A DNA stretch of 64,000 bases from Mixophyes australis (taxonomy: Eukaryota; Chordata; Amphibia; Anura; Limnodynastidae): NCBI GenBank assembly GCA_036250195.1, contig JAVHZZ010000005.1, positions 68,817,505 through 68,881,504 of the forward strand, given 5' to 3'. Both the position numbers and the translations under genes were made by a program. This document shows, piece by piece, positions 21,945-31,737 of this stretch. The number at the start of each line of letters is the position of its first letter. The first letter of the stretch is position 1. Below the pieces are notes generated by a model. That model saw nothing but the letters and a program-made list of their open reading frames with translations. It was not told where the DNA came from and made no database searches.

Positions 21945-22052
21945 ACTGGTGGAAGTTTCCCTTTACAAGGCAGCGCTGCTTTAAATTTAAGCTTTCATCT
22001 CGCCGATTTCCGGCGACTTGTACAACCTGCATTATGATACATTTACCCCCAA
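21945..22052. mobile_element. Partial palindromic MITE
   Basis: Contains CATCTCGCCGATTTCCGGCG and ends TGATACATTTACCCCC, the terminal half of a common amphibian foldback MITE. Its other half is absent. It abuts a displaced piece of hAT transposase. Confidence 0.5.
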
Positions 22053-22436
22053 ATGTCAAAATGTTGTGCTCAGCCATCTGCATCATCAATGGGTGTCTAA
22101 AATTTTTGCAAAGCACACACCAATATATAGCACATGTAAGTAACAATGGCACACAGCAGTAGCTGAAAGGAAAAGTAGTGCAAGATGGAATTGTCCTTGG
22201 GAACACCGACCCACCCTTATGTTGGATCTTAAAAAGGACATGCACACTTTAACAAACCAAGCACTTCAGCGACAAGGAGTGCCACTTTGGAGGCTGATGT
22301 GCTTGGTTTGTTTTGGCTCCCACAAAACAAGCTAACAATGGCCTTAAGGCACCTAAGGTAACAGTGCTGTTAATGTACTCTACTGTGGCAAGATGTTCTT
22401 GTCATCATCCTCAGCCTCATCCTTTACCTTATCAGT

Positions 22437-22697
22437 TTATACATCATCCTCACACATTATTAATTTATCACCGCTAGAATCCACTATTACAGAAGTCTCA
22501 GTATTTTGATGTAATTGGCTGAAAAGGCCTTCCTTGTGGAGATTGAAGTTCATTTTTATGAACATCATCTTTTCCACATTTTGAGGAAGTAGTCGCCTAC
22601 TCTGATCGCTGACAAGGGTTCCGGCTGTGCTGAAAACTGTTTCCGAGTACACACTGGAGGGTGGACAGCTTAGGCAATGCAAAGCGAGTTGGTACAT
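22437..22697 (-). pseudogene. hAT transposase C-terminal dimerisation domain, copy B
   Basis: 86 residues with SSVYSETVFSTAGTLVSDQS then RRLLPQNVEKMMFIKMN, the hAT C-terminal motif (family SSxxSERxFSxAGxxxxxxRxRLxPxxVExLxFLKxN) that mediates dimerisation and carries the last catalytic Glu in SE. Ends in an acidic tail. This block is intact in sequence, but it is separated from the preceding fragment by a frameshift near 22700-22770. Confidence 0.85.
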
Positions 22698-22771
22698 GGG
22701 TCTCCAAATTTCATTTTTTTTCCGCCCAGTATGTAAAGGGACTGTCTGATGTGTCTATTTCTAAAGTGTCG

Positions 22772-23116
22772 TTAAAATAATCCTCCACCATTGATAGTAG
22801 GATCAGGTGGAGTTACGGCAGAGGTGTCACTTTTTTTGGTCAATTCTTTTAGAACAGACCAGATGTCAAAATGTTGTGCTGAGTCATCTGCATCATTCCT
22901 GGGTCTCTTGGAAAAACTAAGTTTTTTCCTAGCAGCAGTTGACTGAGAAACTGAAGGAGGAGACGCCGTCCTGTCACATAACACTTGAGCTGTCATCTTG
23001 CTCACCAGGAGCTCCTTGCATCTCTTCAGATCTGGGTCAGTTGGAAACAAAGAGAAGAAATAGCTCTTTAACCTAGGATCAAACACAATCGCCAAAATGT
23101 AGTGATCCGATTTCAA
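22772..23116 (-). pseudogene. hAT transposase middle region, copy B
   Basis: 114 residues including ILAIVFDPRLKSYFF, the ZBED/hAT motif (family A..LDPRFK). It is followed by a Ser-, Lys- and Asp-rich linker with SFSKRPRNDADDSAQHFDIW and ends facing the dimerisation block. Sequence between here and 23290 includes stops, so the catalytic segment is split. Confidence 0.8.
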
Positions 23117-23293
23117 GCTTTTGATAATTCTTGGATCCCGGCGAAGTCAATAAAGTACTTGATCTACAAGTCTGACATACTTAGCATAATTGCTTTGTTT
23201 AACCTCCTCCTATCTCAAGCTGCTTCTCTAAAAGTCTAATTAAGGGAATTACTTGACTCAAGCTAGCAGTGTCTGAACTCACTTCACAGGTGA

Positions 23294-23575
23294 CTATTTT
23301 GAATGGTTGCTCCTGGAAAATGTGACGTACATGGGTACATACTGGCACTGTTCCTGCTGATGAAGGTGAATCCAGTGTGTTGTCACAGTCATATAATCTT
23401 TAGTTTGCCCAGTTCCGCTTGTCCACATATCTGTGGTTAAGTGTACAGTGGGTAGAAAGGCGTTTTGTAGCCCAATAATTAAATTTTTTATGTACCTTCT
23501 GGTAGAGGTGAGGAATAGCTTTTCTAGTAAAATGGTGTTGTGATGGAATTTGGAAACGGGGACACAAGACCTCAA
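23294..23575 (-). pseudogene. hAT transposase catalytic segment, copy B
   Basis: 93 residues with VHLTTDMWTSGTGQTKDYMT and VTTHWIH, the hAT motif around the first catalytic Asp (family LTxDxWTSxxxxxYMxVTxHWI). It overlaps the 23400-23813 fragment in a different frame. A frameshift near 23470 (around HLYQKVHKK / RRYIKNLI) separates what was one protein. Confidence 0.85.
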
Positions 23576-23813
23576 TTAACTGTCTAAAACCAGTTGCATT
23601 AATAGTGGATATTGGATGCAGATCTAATAATAGCATAGTCACCAGCGCGTCTGTGATACGCTTTGCGACTGGGTGACAGCTTTCATACTTGCTTCCTCCT
23701 GCAAAGGATTCTTTAACAGTCAATTGTTGTAAAGTACTAGTAGTCTTCTTCTCGGTCTGCTTCTGAGATAAAGATTCACCCCCAGCAGCAGCAGCAGTGG
23801 GACTAACGCTCAA
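23400..23813 (-). pseudogene. hAT transposase N-terminal helical region, copy B
   Basis: 137 residues open; the first ~110 are in the true frame. They start with the poly-Ala/Gly linker, then HPVAKRITDALVTMLLLDLH, STINATGFRQLIEVLCPRFQ and SQHHFTRKAIPHLYQKV. This is the ZBED-hAT region between the BED finger and the first catalytic Asp (family ITxAIxxFIxxDxxPxSxVExxGFRxLxxxLxPRYxxPSR). The tail after KVHKK is out of frame. Confidence 0.8.
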
Positions 23814-24070
23814 AAAATCTTATGAGGATTCCAGGATAGTGGGGGAGTCATCTAGCCTCAGCAACTTGGATGCAGAACTAACTTCGTTCGCTACTGAGGA
23901 TATTGATGAGGATGGTGTTGTGGGTGTAGATTACAGATGTCAGGATCTAGCTGAGAGAAGGGACTTAGCTGATGATGGGCTGCTTGTTGTTATTTTTTTA
24001 GCATAAGCTTCTAATTTTCTCTATAGCTTGCCATGAACTCGCTTCAAATGACGTAACATGGATGAGGTTC

Positions 24071-24610
24071 CTAGATGGTTAAAGTTCCTCTAATGACTGT
24101 GGCTTTAAAAATGGTACAAATGGTTAGATAACTGCTGTCAGGATTTGGGTAAAAATAATTCCACACATAAGAGGTGGATTTTTTGGTCTTATGCCCAGGC
24201 ATGACAATGGCTTTCTTCTCATCACGAGAAATAACTGCTTCCACTGGTGCAGGGCTTACACAAACAACATCATCCTCATCAACATCCTCATTAGCGCCCT
24301 CGTCAGCTATACAAATATCCCCATCATCCTGTTGCAATTCCATAGTGGCATCCTCAATTTGTGTATCTCTGGCTACACTGGGGCTGTTCATGCACAAATC
24401 TGCACAAATGCTGAAAGGGGCCTTCTTTATGGGTACACAATCAGACAGGCCAGGATTACACATAGCACTCATAGATAGACTCTCCTCAGGGATTTGTGTC
24501 ATTTCTGAACCTGAACATACATTTTCATCTAATGCTTTACTGTTTTCTTCCAGCTCGGCTTTTACACGTAAAAGCCGAACTGGACACCACTTTTGGAGTC
24601 CAAATGGCAA
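24071..24610 (-). pseudogene. hAT transposase leader and BED finger, copy B
   Basis: 179 residues. Acidic leader (roughly residues 1-130) leads into the BED finger: KKSTSYVWNYFYPNPD keeps the Trp, but the cysteine pair reads ICTIFKATV, so the second zinc ligand is Phe. A few bases are then lost and the frame closes at RGTLTI before the His ligands, which survive in another frame at 24020-24070. The finger is therefore disabled twice. Confidence 0.75.
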
Positions 24611-24959
24611 GGTCTTGCTTGGTCATAACTGACCTTACAAGAAGATGCCCCAGTAACAGTTGCAGAGCTAGCACTCATAGAGAAAGGTGATAACCTCATT
24701 CTTTCCTTGCCAGTGCGTGTGTAGAATGGCATGTTGGCAATTTTATTTTTTTCTGCAGATAACTTTGCCTGGATTGCAGGTCTTTTTTCTTGACCAATGT
24801 AAAAGGTGCTTTTTTACATTTTTGTTTCCCTGACTTAAAAGCACTATGCACTTTAACATGGGCTTTACCAGATGACGTAGAGGGATTCCTATCATCATGA
24901 CTGGTGTCAGCAGTTGCTTGGTGTTCCTGGTCTTCTGTGTACTGCTGTGAATGCATTTT

Positions 24960-25420
24960 GATAACACAGTACAATGTGACTGCAGGTTAACAACAAGCCT
25001 ACCAGCCCTATTATTTTTATTTCAGCAATGACTATTAGCAAAGGAGCTCTCCTCTTTGTGTTTTACCTACATAACACAGTACAATTTGACTGCAGATTTA
25101 GAGGACCAAGCCTGCCAGCCCTATTGTTTCTATTTCAGCAATGACAATTAGCTATGGAGCAATGGAGCTCTCCTCTTTGTGTGTTTTACCTATATAACAC
25201 AGTACAATGTGACTGCAGTTTTAGAAGACCAAGCCTGCCAGCCCTATTATTTCTATTTCTGCAATGGCAATTAGCAATGGAGCTCTCCTCCTTGTGTTTT
25301 ACCTATATAACACAGTACAATATGACTGCAGATTTAGAAGACCAAGCCTGCTAGACCTATTATTTGTTTCTATTTCAGCAATGACAATTAGCAATGGAGC
25401 TCTCCTGAATGTCACTGTAG
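24960..25420. repeat. Subterminal tandem array of hAT copy B
   Basis: About four units of 100-125 bp plus a partial unit. Each contains ATAACACAGTACAATRTGAC, CTGCCAGCCCTATTRTTTCT, ATTTCAGCAATGACAATTAG and GGAGCTCTCCTCYTTGTG. Same position as the arrays in copies A and C, but more homogeneous, suggesting turnover within the copy. Confidence 0.8.
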
Positions 25421-25700
25421 ACTTTGAAGAACACTGCTTCCCCTCCTCTTTCTTTTCTACCTATGACGCTGCCCAACTGCACTAGAGACTGCCAAATACT
25501 GTGCTACCCCTTCTGTGTCCCTCTGTGAAATGGCGCTGGATCACCGTGGAGAGCTGTACTTATAGAATTCAAAACTCGCAAGATCTGAGATCTGACAAGG
25601 CAACAATGATGTTTTGTTTCGCTTTTAATTCCGTGGGCGCGTGAAAGCTCCGGCTCGGCTCAGTACTCGGATCTGCTAACTTCGGGTGTGTTTGGAAATA

Positions 25701-27599
25701 CTATTTTACTGTGTGTAATGTTTTCAGATTAATCTCTTTGATTTTAATTATATTTTGTTGAGTGAGTTGAGTCACTCCATTGCTTATTTTAAATACTGTA
25801 TTAGTGTTATGAATGTTTTTGTTTAATATGGTATGTATGACATACACTGTATATGATTGCTATGTCTGATCCACAATTTCCCCTTATTTAGGATAATAGT
25901 AGTAGCATGAGACTACTACTTTTTTCAAACTATATTCACTTTTCCTCTGAAATCTGCAAGTAGATTTAGATTTGAAACCACTTAAATAAATGCTCATATT
26001 TTTTATCAGAAAAAATTGCAAATTATCGATTTGGGCTACAAATTATAAAAAATGTGCAGACTTGCCTTTTAAACTAAAGAAAATAAACTAGAACATATTT
26101 TTTTGTACCTGTAATGTTAAGCAATGCACTTATGTTTTTATTAGTATTTGATATTAGTACTTCTGATTGGCCAGTTGCAATATGACCACCCCACCTAGTA
26201 ATACTTACTTCATTAGCAATGCAGCTCTATTATATCAAGTTGTGTCCATCTAGTCTATTTACTTATTTGTCATTTCCGTTTGGACTATAACAGGAAACAA
26301 GACTCCCATTGGATTTTCAAATGGGTGAGCAACAGATGTGGAGAATATGTATTTTATTACATTTTATTTGGACAATTGAACTTTTGCATTTATTAATAAC
26401 ATTACCAATACACCATTTCTCTCTTCTGCATATTACACTTTAGTAAATGATTATATTGTGTACAAATGGAGTATTGCAACATTTGCATTTACTACTAACA
26501 CTGTCAAGGTGCATCTCTTTATAGGTTTACACATGTTTACAGCCTGATACAGAAATACTGCTGTTTTTTTAGTTGAATGTATGTTGAAATGCCCGTACCT
26601 CAACAGAATATTTCCACATACGTTCAGAGCGTAAGTATGAGGCTCATAATGGATGTAAGTGTGGCAAACAGAGATCAATAGTATACTTGCAGTATTTAGG
26701 ATCATTTAGCCTCTATCTACAATCATTGTGGATGCATCATAGAAGATTTGACCTCACAAGGGAATATTTACTGCTAAATTGGAGAAACAAATTAGGGTGA
26801 AAGTTTATTTGCCTGAAGGGCTGAGCAACATCAAAGAAAAAGTCAATCCTTAGCCATAAATGTGAGTTTCCTATATTACACATTTCTTGTTGTGCATTTA
26901 TTTATTTTTAGTAATTTAAATAAAAATGATTACATTATGAAATTGTAAACACTCATTATTTAATACTTGCCAATTGGGACTATGGTAAATTCACATAACT
27001 TTATTTATGAGTCTGAATCTGAACATATTCTGTTTGTATCTGCATATTTTTGCCTAGTAAATTTGTGTACACGCTGCTTTTCATTCTATAATGCACTCAG
27101 CATGATGTCTGCACACATTATAATAAACTCTCTTATTTATGCTTATATGCACCTGAAGTGCACAGATTCCTGAATGCATTTATGCTTGAATTCTCAATCC
27201 ACGCATTAGTAAATCCATCCGTTAATGTTTATGTATAAGATGTTAAAGAGTTTTGCTCATCCGAATGAATGGTTTATTTCCATTGTATCTATTTATAAAT
27301 AGTCACATATTTACTATAAGTTATTCTGTGGAGAGAACCCTCATTGTATACACATTATTTTTTGCCCACTTAAATATTGTTGAAACGACAACCCATGACC
27401 AAACCCATTAACATTTTCATATAACAGAACACCAGTTGCAACATCAAGTAATGCAATCACATTAATGAAATTAGTAGTACCCTTAATAGTGTATATTTTG
27501 TGACAGAAGCACTGGGAAAGTGTTAAATGGCAGATATAAATGTCCTGAATTTCTGTCATATGTGTTTTAAAACCCAAGGGATATTGTTCGTGTGAAGGA
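25701..27599. other. No recognised feature
   Basis: AT-rich; open stretches of 60-84 residues resemble nothing known. The last ~250 bp may belong to the gypsy LTR that follows. Confidence 0.4.
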
Positions 27600-28126
27600 A
27601 AAAGCTTTCCAAAGAATGTTTTCGGCTGTAGGAAAATCCTTGTAAGGGTCCCCGGAGTTAAGAATAGAGAGAAAAGGGTGGACTCCAATTATCAGGACTA
27701 TTCTGTGTCTTCCAACATACCAGACACTCTACTGGTATCAGGAGTTGCACCTGTAAGGTGCGGATAAAAAGCCATGAGTTTGTTTCCTCTGTCTCTCACC
27801 ACCTGGGGAACAGGTCAGATGCCTGTTAGGAGACGTTGCGATTTTGTTACCAGTAAGTGCTGTTATTTTGTATGTATAGGACATCAGGTCTTTCACTTTA
27901 GAGAGGTTCTTTTTTATGTATTAGTTGGAAGCTGGACAGGCTAGGATTTTGTTTATGTTTGGCTGATGAACATGAAGTGCTGCTGTTTTACCATAGTATA
28001 TGGCACCCCTGAGCTGATCTTGTGACACATCATGGAGAATACAACTGCATTTAAATTGTGGCCATAAAAACTTCATGAAAAATTTAAAAGGCCAGATACC
28101 CATTTATTTGAATTTGGGAAAAGACT

Positions 28127-28395
28127 GTGTTACAGTGGCCTAAGACAAAGGATATAATTAAATCCTTACTACATGCTACAGCTCCCCAGCAGGAAGCTAC
28201 CAGAGTGTATCAATTAGTCATTCAGGAAGCTCAGAGACAACAGCACCAGGACCGCGAAACCCTAAAAGAGGTAGTACAGTCTCTCTCTGCCTTGTCAAAA
28301 AATGTTTGCCCGGAGGACACGACTAACTACAGCTCTATAGGAGACAATCATTTTCTGCAAAGATGACCATGGGTGATGATGTGGAAGCATATTTA
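28127..28395 (+). pseudogene. gypsy gag, N-terminal piece before hAT
   Basis: Open frame from WPKTKDIIKSLLHATAPQQE to the end of the track at about 28366; in a shifted frame MTMGDDVEAYL follows, matching the gypsy gag block KMTxxDDxEAxLxxFE. Exactly there, copy C of the hAT begins. The protein continues at 31738 after the insertion. Confidence 0.7.
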
Positions 28396-28726
28396 GTAGA
28401 GATGTTCACTGACCCCCGTGTTTTGGTTTTGGATCATGATTAAGTTTGTGTTTGGTTTTGGTTTTGGCAAAACAACCCTCGCGTATTTTGGTTTTGGTTT
28501 TGGGTCTGTATATTTTAGAAAAATAGCTAACATATGCTAAAATCACATAATTTTACACTTTTTTTGTTCCTACATTATTATTAACCTCAGTAACACTAAT
28601 TTCCAGTCATGTGCAGTAAATTTTGACCACCTCACAGGTCACAATATTATTTTCATATACTTTCAGACAAAGACAGCAGTGAGCTAGCTGGATGCTAAGC
28701 AACAGAGCAATGACACAAACACACGA

Positions 28727-28978
28727 CAATTCATAGCACATCTAAGAAACATTTGCACACAGCAGTAGCAGAAAAGAAAAGTGGTGCAAGATGGAATTGT
28801 CTTTCTGCTCTCCCACCCACCCTTATGTAAGATATTGAAATGCACATATACAGTTTAACATAGCAAGCACTCCAGCGATAAGGAGTGCCACTTTTGTGGC
28901 TGAAGTGCTTGGTTTGTTTGGGCCCCCACAAAACAAGCTACCACTAGCTTAGCTGCCTTAAGCCCAAAAGTGCTGTCC
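28727..28978 (-). repeat. hAT 3' region, first copy beside NSMCE2
   Basis: Starts CATAGCACATCTAAG and includes GTGGTGCAAGATGGAATTGT and CAAGCTACCACTAGCTTAG. It matches 29560-29740 and copy B 22120-22365. It contains a segment (AAGCACTCCAGCGATAAGG...) that the second copy lacks but copy B keeps. Confidence 0.75.
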
Positions 28979-28994
28979 ATAACTGTACATTATT

Positions 28995-29549
28995 AAACCA
29001 TGTCGTTTTGCATCATTAATCTCCTTCTCCTCTCTGGATACCTCCCTCTCATCCCTGAAGAACTGTCAAACTTATGGAGACACAGGAATGGATATTACAA
29101 CTGGAGTGGCAGTACATCTGCTTCAGATAGACTGTGACACGGAACATGTGGGCAGCATGGAATACGTTGCATTGAACAGAGTTTTAAACCAATATATAGA
29201 TGCAGTGGAAGAGACCGTACTTAAATTTAAACGTAACCCACTGGATGAGGTCCCGGATTTAAGAGAGCTTGTACATGAGCAATAGACTGAACTCCAGAAG
29301 AATAATACAGAGGAGGGCCAGAGGCAGGATGATAAATTTATCCAGTTTAAAGAACAGCTAAGAGACCTGAGAAAACAAATGGGTGTGTCACCGGCCCCTG
29401 CACACGAAGATTTGGAAGATGAAGACGAGGAGATCGCCGTCACCAAGAGCACTCCTATAACACAGTTGGAGATAGTGAACCCAGTGAAAAACAAAGTATG
29501 TGACCACACGTACAAGAGAGAAATAATTGAAAGGATGATTGAAAATAAA
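28995..29549 (+). pseudogene. NSMCE2: Intron-less NSMCE2 fragment captured inside a hAT element
   Basis: NSMCE2 (MMS21) is the SUMO E3 ligase of the SMC5/6 DNA-repair complex. The plus-strand translation follows it without gaps from the start codon region: PCR-FASLISFS, then SLSSLKNCQ, PDLRELVHEQ, DDKFIQFKEQLRDLRKQMG, and PVKNKVCDHTYKREIIERMI. No introns interrupt the ~185 codons, so it derives from mRNA. It stops inside the SP-RING zinc domain: the first Cys and His (CDH) are present, the last two Cys are missing. The start codon is AAA, a TAG stop lies at 29283-29285, and the CPIT motif is damaged, so it is not functional. It is antisense to the hAT transposase and flanked by two copies of hAT 3' DNA. 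No poly-A tail is seen. The gene identity is from recall of the protein family, with high agreement. Confidence 0.85.
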
Positions 29550-29559
29550 CTTCAGCACT

Positions 29560-29860
29560 TATAGCACATGTAGGTATAACATTGGCACACAGTGGTAGCT
29601 GAAAGGAAAAGTGGTGCAAGATGGAATTGTCTTTAGAACCTCCCACCCACCCTTATAATGGATCTTAAAATGGGCATGCACAAGCTAACAATGGGCTTAA
29701 GACAGCTAAGGTAACAGTGCTGTCAATGAACTCTACAGTGGTAAGATGTTGTTGTCATCATCTTCAGTCTCATACTCACTCTCATCAGTTTGTACATCAT
29801 CCCAACACAATATTAATTTATCCCCACAGGAAACCACCATAACAGAAGTTTCTGTAACAT
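29560..29860 (-). repeat. hAT 3' region, second copy beside NSMCE2
   Basis: Starts TATAGCACATGTAGG and repeats GTGGTGCAAGATGGAATTGT, then CAAGCTAACAATGGGCTTAAG, CAGTGCTGTCAATG and the TGTACATCATCCCAACACA block equivalent to copy B 22440. A ~80-bp piece found in the first copy is deleted here. Confidence 0.75.
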
Positions 29861-29884
29861 AAATGTCAAAAACAAAAATAAATT

Positions 29885-30062
29885 TTTTATTTTTTTTTAC
29901 CTTTTTAAAGAAAAAAACACATCTTTAATAGGTGAAACTTTACTGTAGAAAAACATAAAATTGCCAACATGTCATTTTACCCAAATTTTAATAAGCATCG
30001 GATAGCTTCCTTCTCTCAGCTAGATTCCAGCACCTGCAATCTACACTGTCATCATCCTCACC
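29885..30062. repeat. Inverted-repeat arm, left (hAT copy C)
   Basis: Its reverse complement matches 30763-30955 almost throughout; e.g. CTTCTCTCAGCTAGATTCCA here against CAGAGAAGG-type sequence reversed there, and TTTACTGTAGAAAAACATAA against its complement. Confidence 0.85.
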
Positions 30063-30762
30063 AAATTTCATCACAACACCATTTTACTAGAAAAGCAATT
30101 TCTTACCTCTATCAGAAGGTTCCATAAAATGTAATTATTGGGATACAAAATGCCATTCTACCCACTGCACACTGAACCACAGATATGTGGACAAGCGGAA
30201 CTGGTCAAACTAAAGATTATATGACTGTGACAGCCCACTGGCATGGTGAATTGCCTTCAGCAGCAGAAAAAACAGCAGCATGTCCCCAACAATGCCAGAT
30301 TATTCAGAGGCAGGCTACTCTGTGTATCAGTGGCTTCACTAAGAGGCATACCGATGACAACCTGTTTGAAAAAACTAAGGGATATCATTGCAACATGGCT
30401 TATCCCGCATGGACTCTCCTGAGGATATGTAATTAATTAACGTCACCAATATTGTGAGAACATTAGAACTGGGTGAAATCCATCACATTCCCTGTTTTGT
30501 TCACACAATCTACTTGGTGGTACAGAGCTAAGATTTCTAAGAGACCCAAGGATGATACAGATGATTCAGCAGAATATTTTGACATTTAGTCTGGTCTAAA
30601 AGACTTGCCCAAAAATCATGACAGCTCTGTCGTAAAATGAACTACAAATTCCATGGGGAAGGCCTTTACTGGCATTTAGATCAAAGTTCAGAGACTTCTG
30701 TAATGGTGGATTCCAGCGGGGATTAATTAGTGTTGTGTGAGGATGATGTACACACTGATGAT
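30063..30762 (+). pseudogene. Inverted transposase segment in hAT copy C
   Basis: Transposase catalytic DNA that is sense on the plus strand, opposite to the rest of the family here. The frame at 30185-30436 opens MWTSGTGQTKDYMTVTAHW, the first catalytic Asp motif, and then leaves the known sequence. Preceding DNA reads FHHNTILLEK in frame, as in copy B. It ends with DNA equivalent to copy B's C-terminal acidic tail (GATTCCAGCGGGG..GAGGATGATG). Several stops are present. Confidence 0.75.
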
Positions 30763-30955
30763 GGTGAGGATGATGACAGTGTAGTTGCAGGTGCTGGGAT
30801 CTAGCTGAGAGAAGGGAGCTAGCTGATGCTAGTATCCTTCTTAATATTTTGGGTAAAATGGCATGTTGGCAAGTTTATGTTTTTCTACAGTAAACTTTCA
30901 CCTTTATTAGAGAGGTGTTTTTTTCTTTAAAAAGGTACAAGCTTTTTTTTACATT
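30763..30955. repeat. Inverted-repeat arm, right (hAT copy C)
   Basis: Continuous with normal-orientation copy C DNA on its right (matches copy B 23905-24000 joined to 24725-24830). This arm is therefore the original and the left arm the inverted duplicate. Confidence 0.8.
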
Positions 30956-31029
30956 TTTGTTTCCCTAACTTAAAACCAGTATGCACTTGAACATAGGCTT
31001 TAGCACATGACGTAGATGGATTAGTATCA

Positions 31030-31490
31030 TCATAACTGAGACTGGAGAGTGACAAGAACAATGTGACTGAAGACTGGAGAGCAACAAGAACACTCCTACA
31101 TGTTTCTGTGAGGACAACGGCACTGAGACTTGAGAGTAAAGACTAGAGAGTGACAAGAACATTGTGACTGGAGACTGAAGAGTGATAAGGACACTGCCAC
31201 GACTCCTGTTTCTGTATGAGCTATGGCACAATAGAATTTCACTGGAGACTCTTAAGAACACTGACAGTCCTATTATTACAATTTCTGTTTCAGCACTGAA
31301 CCCTGCCACCTGTACTGTTTCTAGATGAGCTATGGCACAGTAGAATGTAACTGTAGATTTTTAAGAACACTTCCAGCCCTATTATTGGAATTTCTGTTTC
31401 ACCACTAAACACTGCCACCTCTCCTGTTTGTGGGTGAGCAATGGCACAGTAGAATGTCACTGGAGACTTTGAAGAACACTTCCACCCCTC
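31030..31490. repeat. Subterminal tandem array of hAT copy C
   Basis: Short units (GACTGGAGAGTGACAAGAAC) followed by longer units around ATGGCACAGTAGAATGTCAC and CACTGCCACCTSTCCTGTTT. Same position as arrays in copies A and B but different unit sequences. Confidence 0.7.
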
Positions 31491-31737
31491 TACTTTCTGT
31501 TCTAGCCATGACGCTGCCCAACTGAACTGGAGACTGCCAACAACCCTGCTACCCCTTCTTTGTCTCTCTGTGAAATGGCACAAGATCTCTGGGAAGGGTG
31601 TATTTATAGAATCCAAAACTCGTGAGATCTGACAACGCGACAATAACATTTTGCCTCGTTTTCAGTTCCGAGGGCGCGCTCGGCTCAGTTCTCGAATCGG
31701 CTATGTTCGGGTGGGTACGGTTTTTCGGGAACCGCAG

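Larger units (their letters stand above)
22053..25700 (-). mobile_element. ZBED-type hAT transposon, copy B (fullest copy)
   Basis: Contains all transposase domains in minus-strand order: leader and BED finger (24071-24610), N-terminal catalytic part (23294-23813), middle part (22772-23116) and C-terminal dimerisation block (22437-22697), plus the subterminal tandem array and a 3' region (22100-22430). The 5' terminus (25610-25700) is recognisable beside copies A and C but ends before an intact inverted repeat. The 3' end is rearranged: 22053-22100 duplicates transposase DNA from 22860-22910 and the real 3' terminus seen in copy C (28396-28690) is absent. Immobile. Confidence 0.8.
28396..31737 (-). 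mobile_element. ZBED-type hAT, copy C, rearranged and carrying NSMCE2 cDNA
   Basis: The 3' end starts TAGAGATGTTCACTGACC, followed by a TTTTGGTTTTGG-rich segment. The 5' end at 31650-31735 closely matches copies A and B. Inside, in plus-strand order: the 3' region (28690-28978), an NSMCE2 cDNA fragment (28995-29549), a second copy of the 3' region (29560-29860), an inverted-repeat arm, transposase DNA in reversed orientation (30063-30762), the other arm, then the linker and subterminal array (30960-31480). The BED-finger coding part is missing. It is inserted into the gypsy gag. Target duplications were not resolved. Confidence 0.75.

Noticed and set aside
28995..29549. NSMCE2 as a working gene or exon
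   Set aside because: Missing start codon, an in-frame TAG, truncated SP-RING and transposon DNA at both ends.
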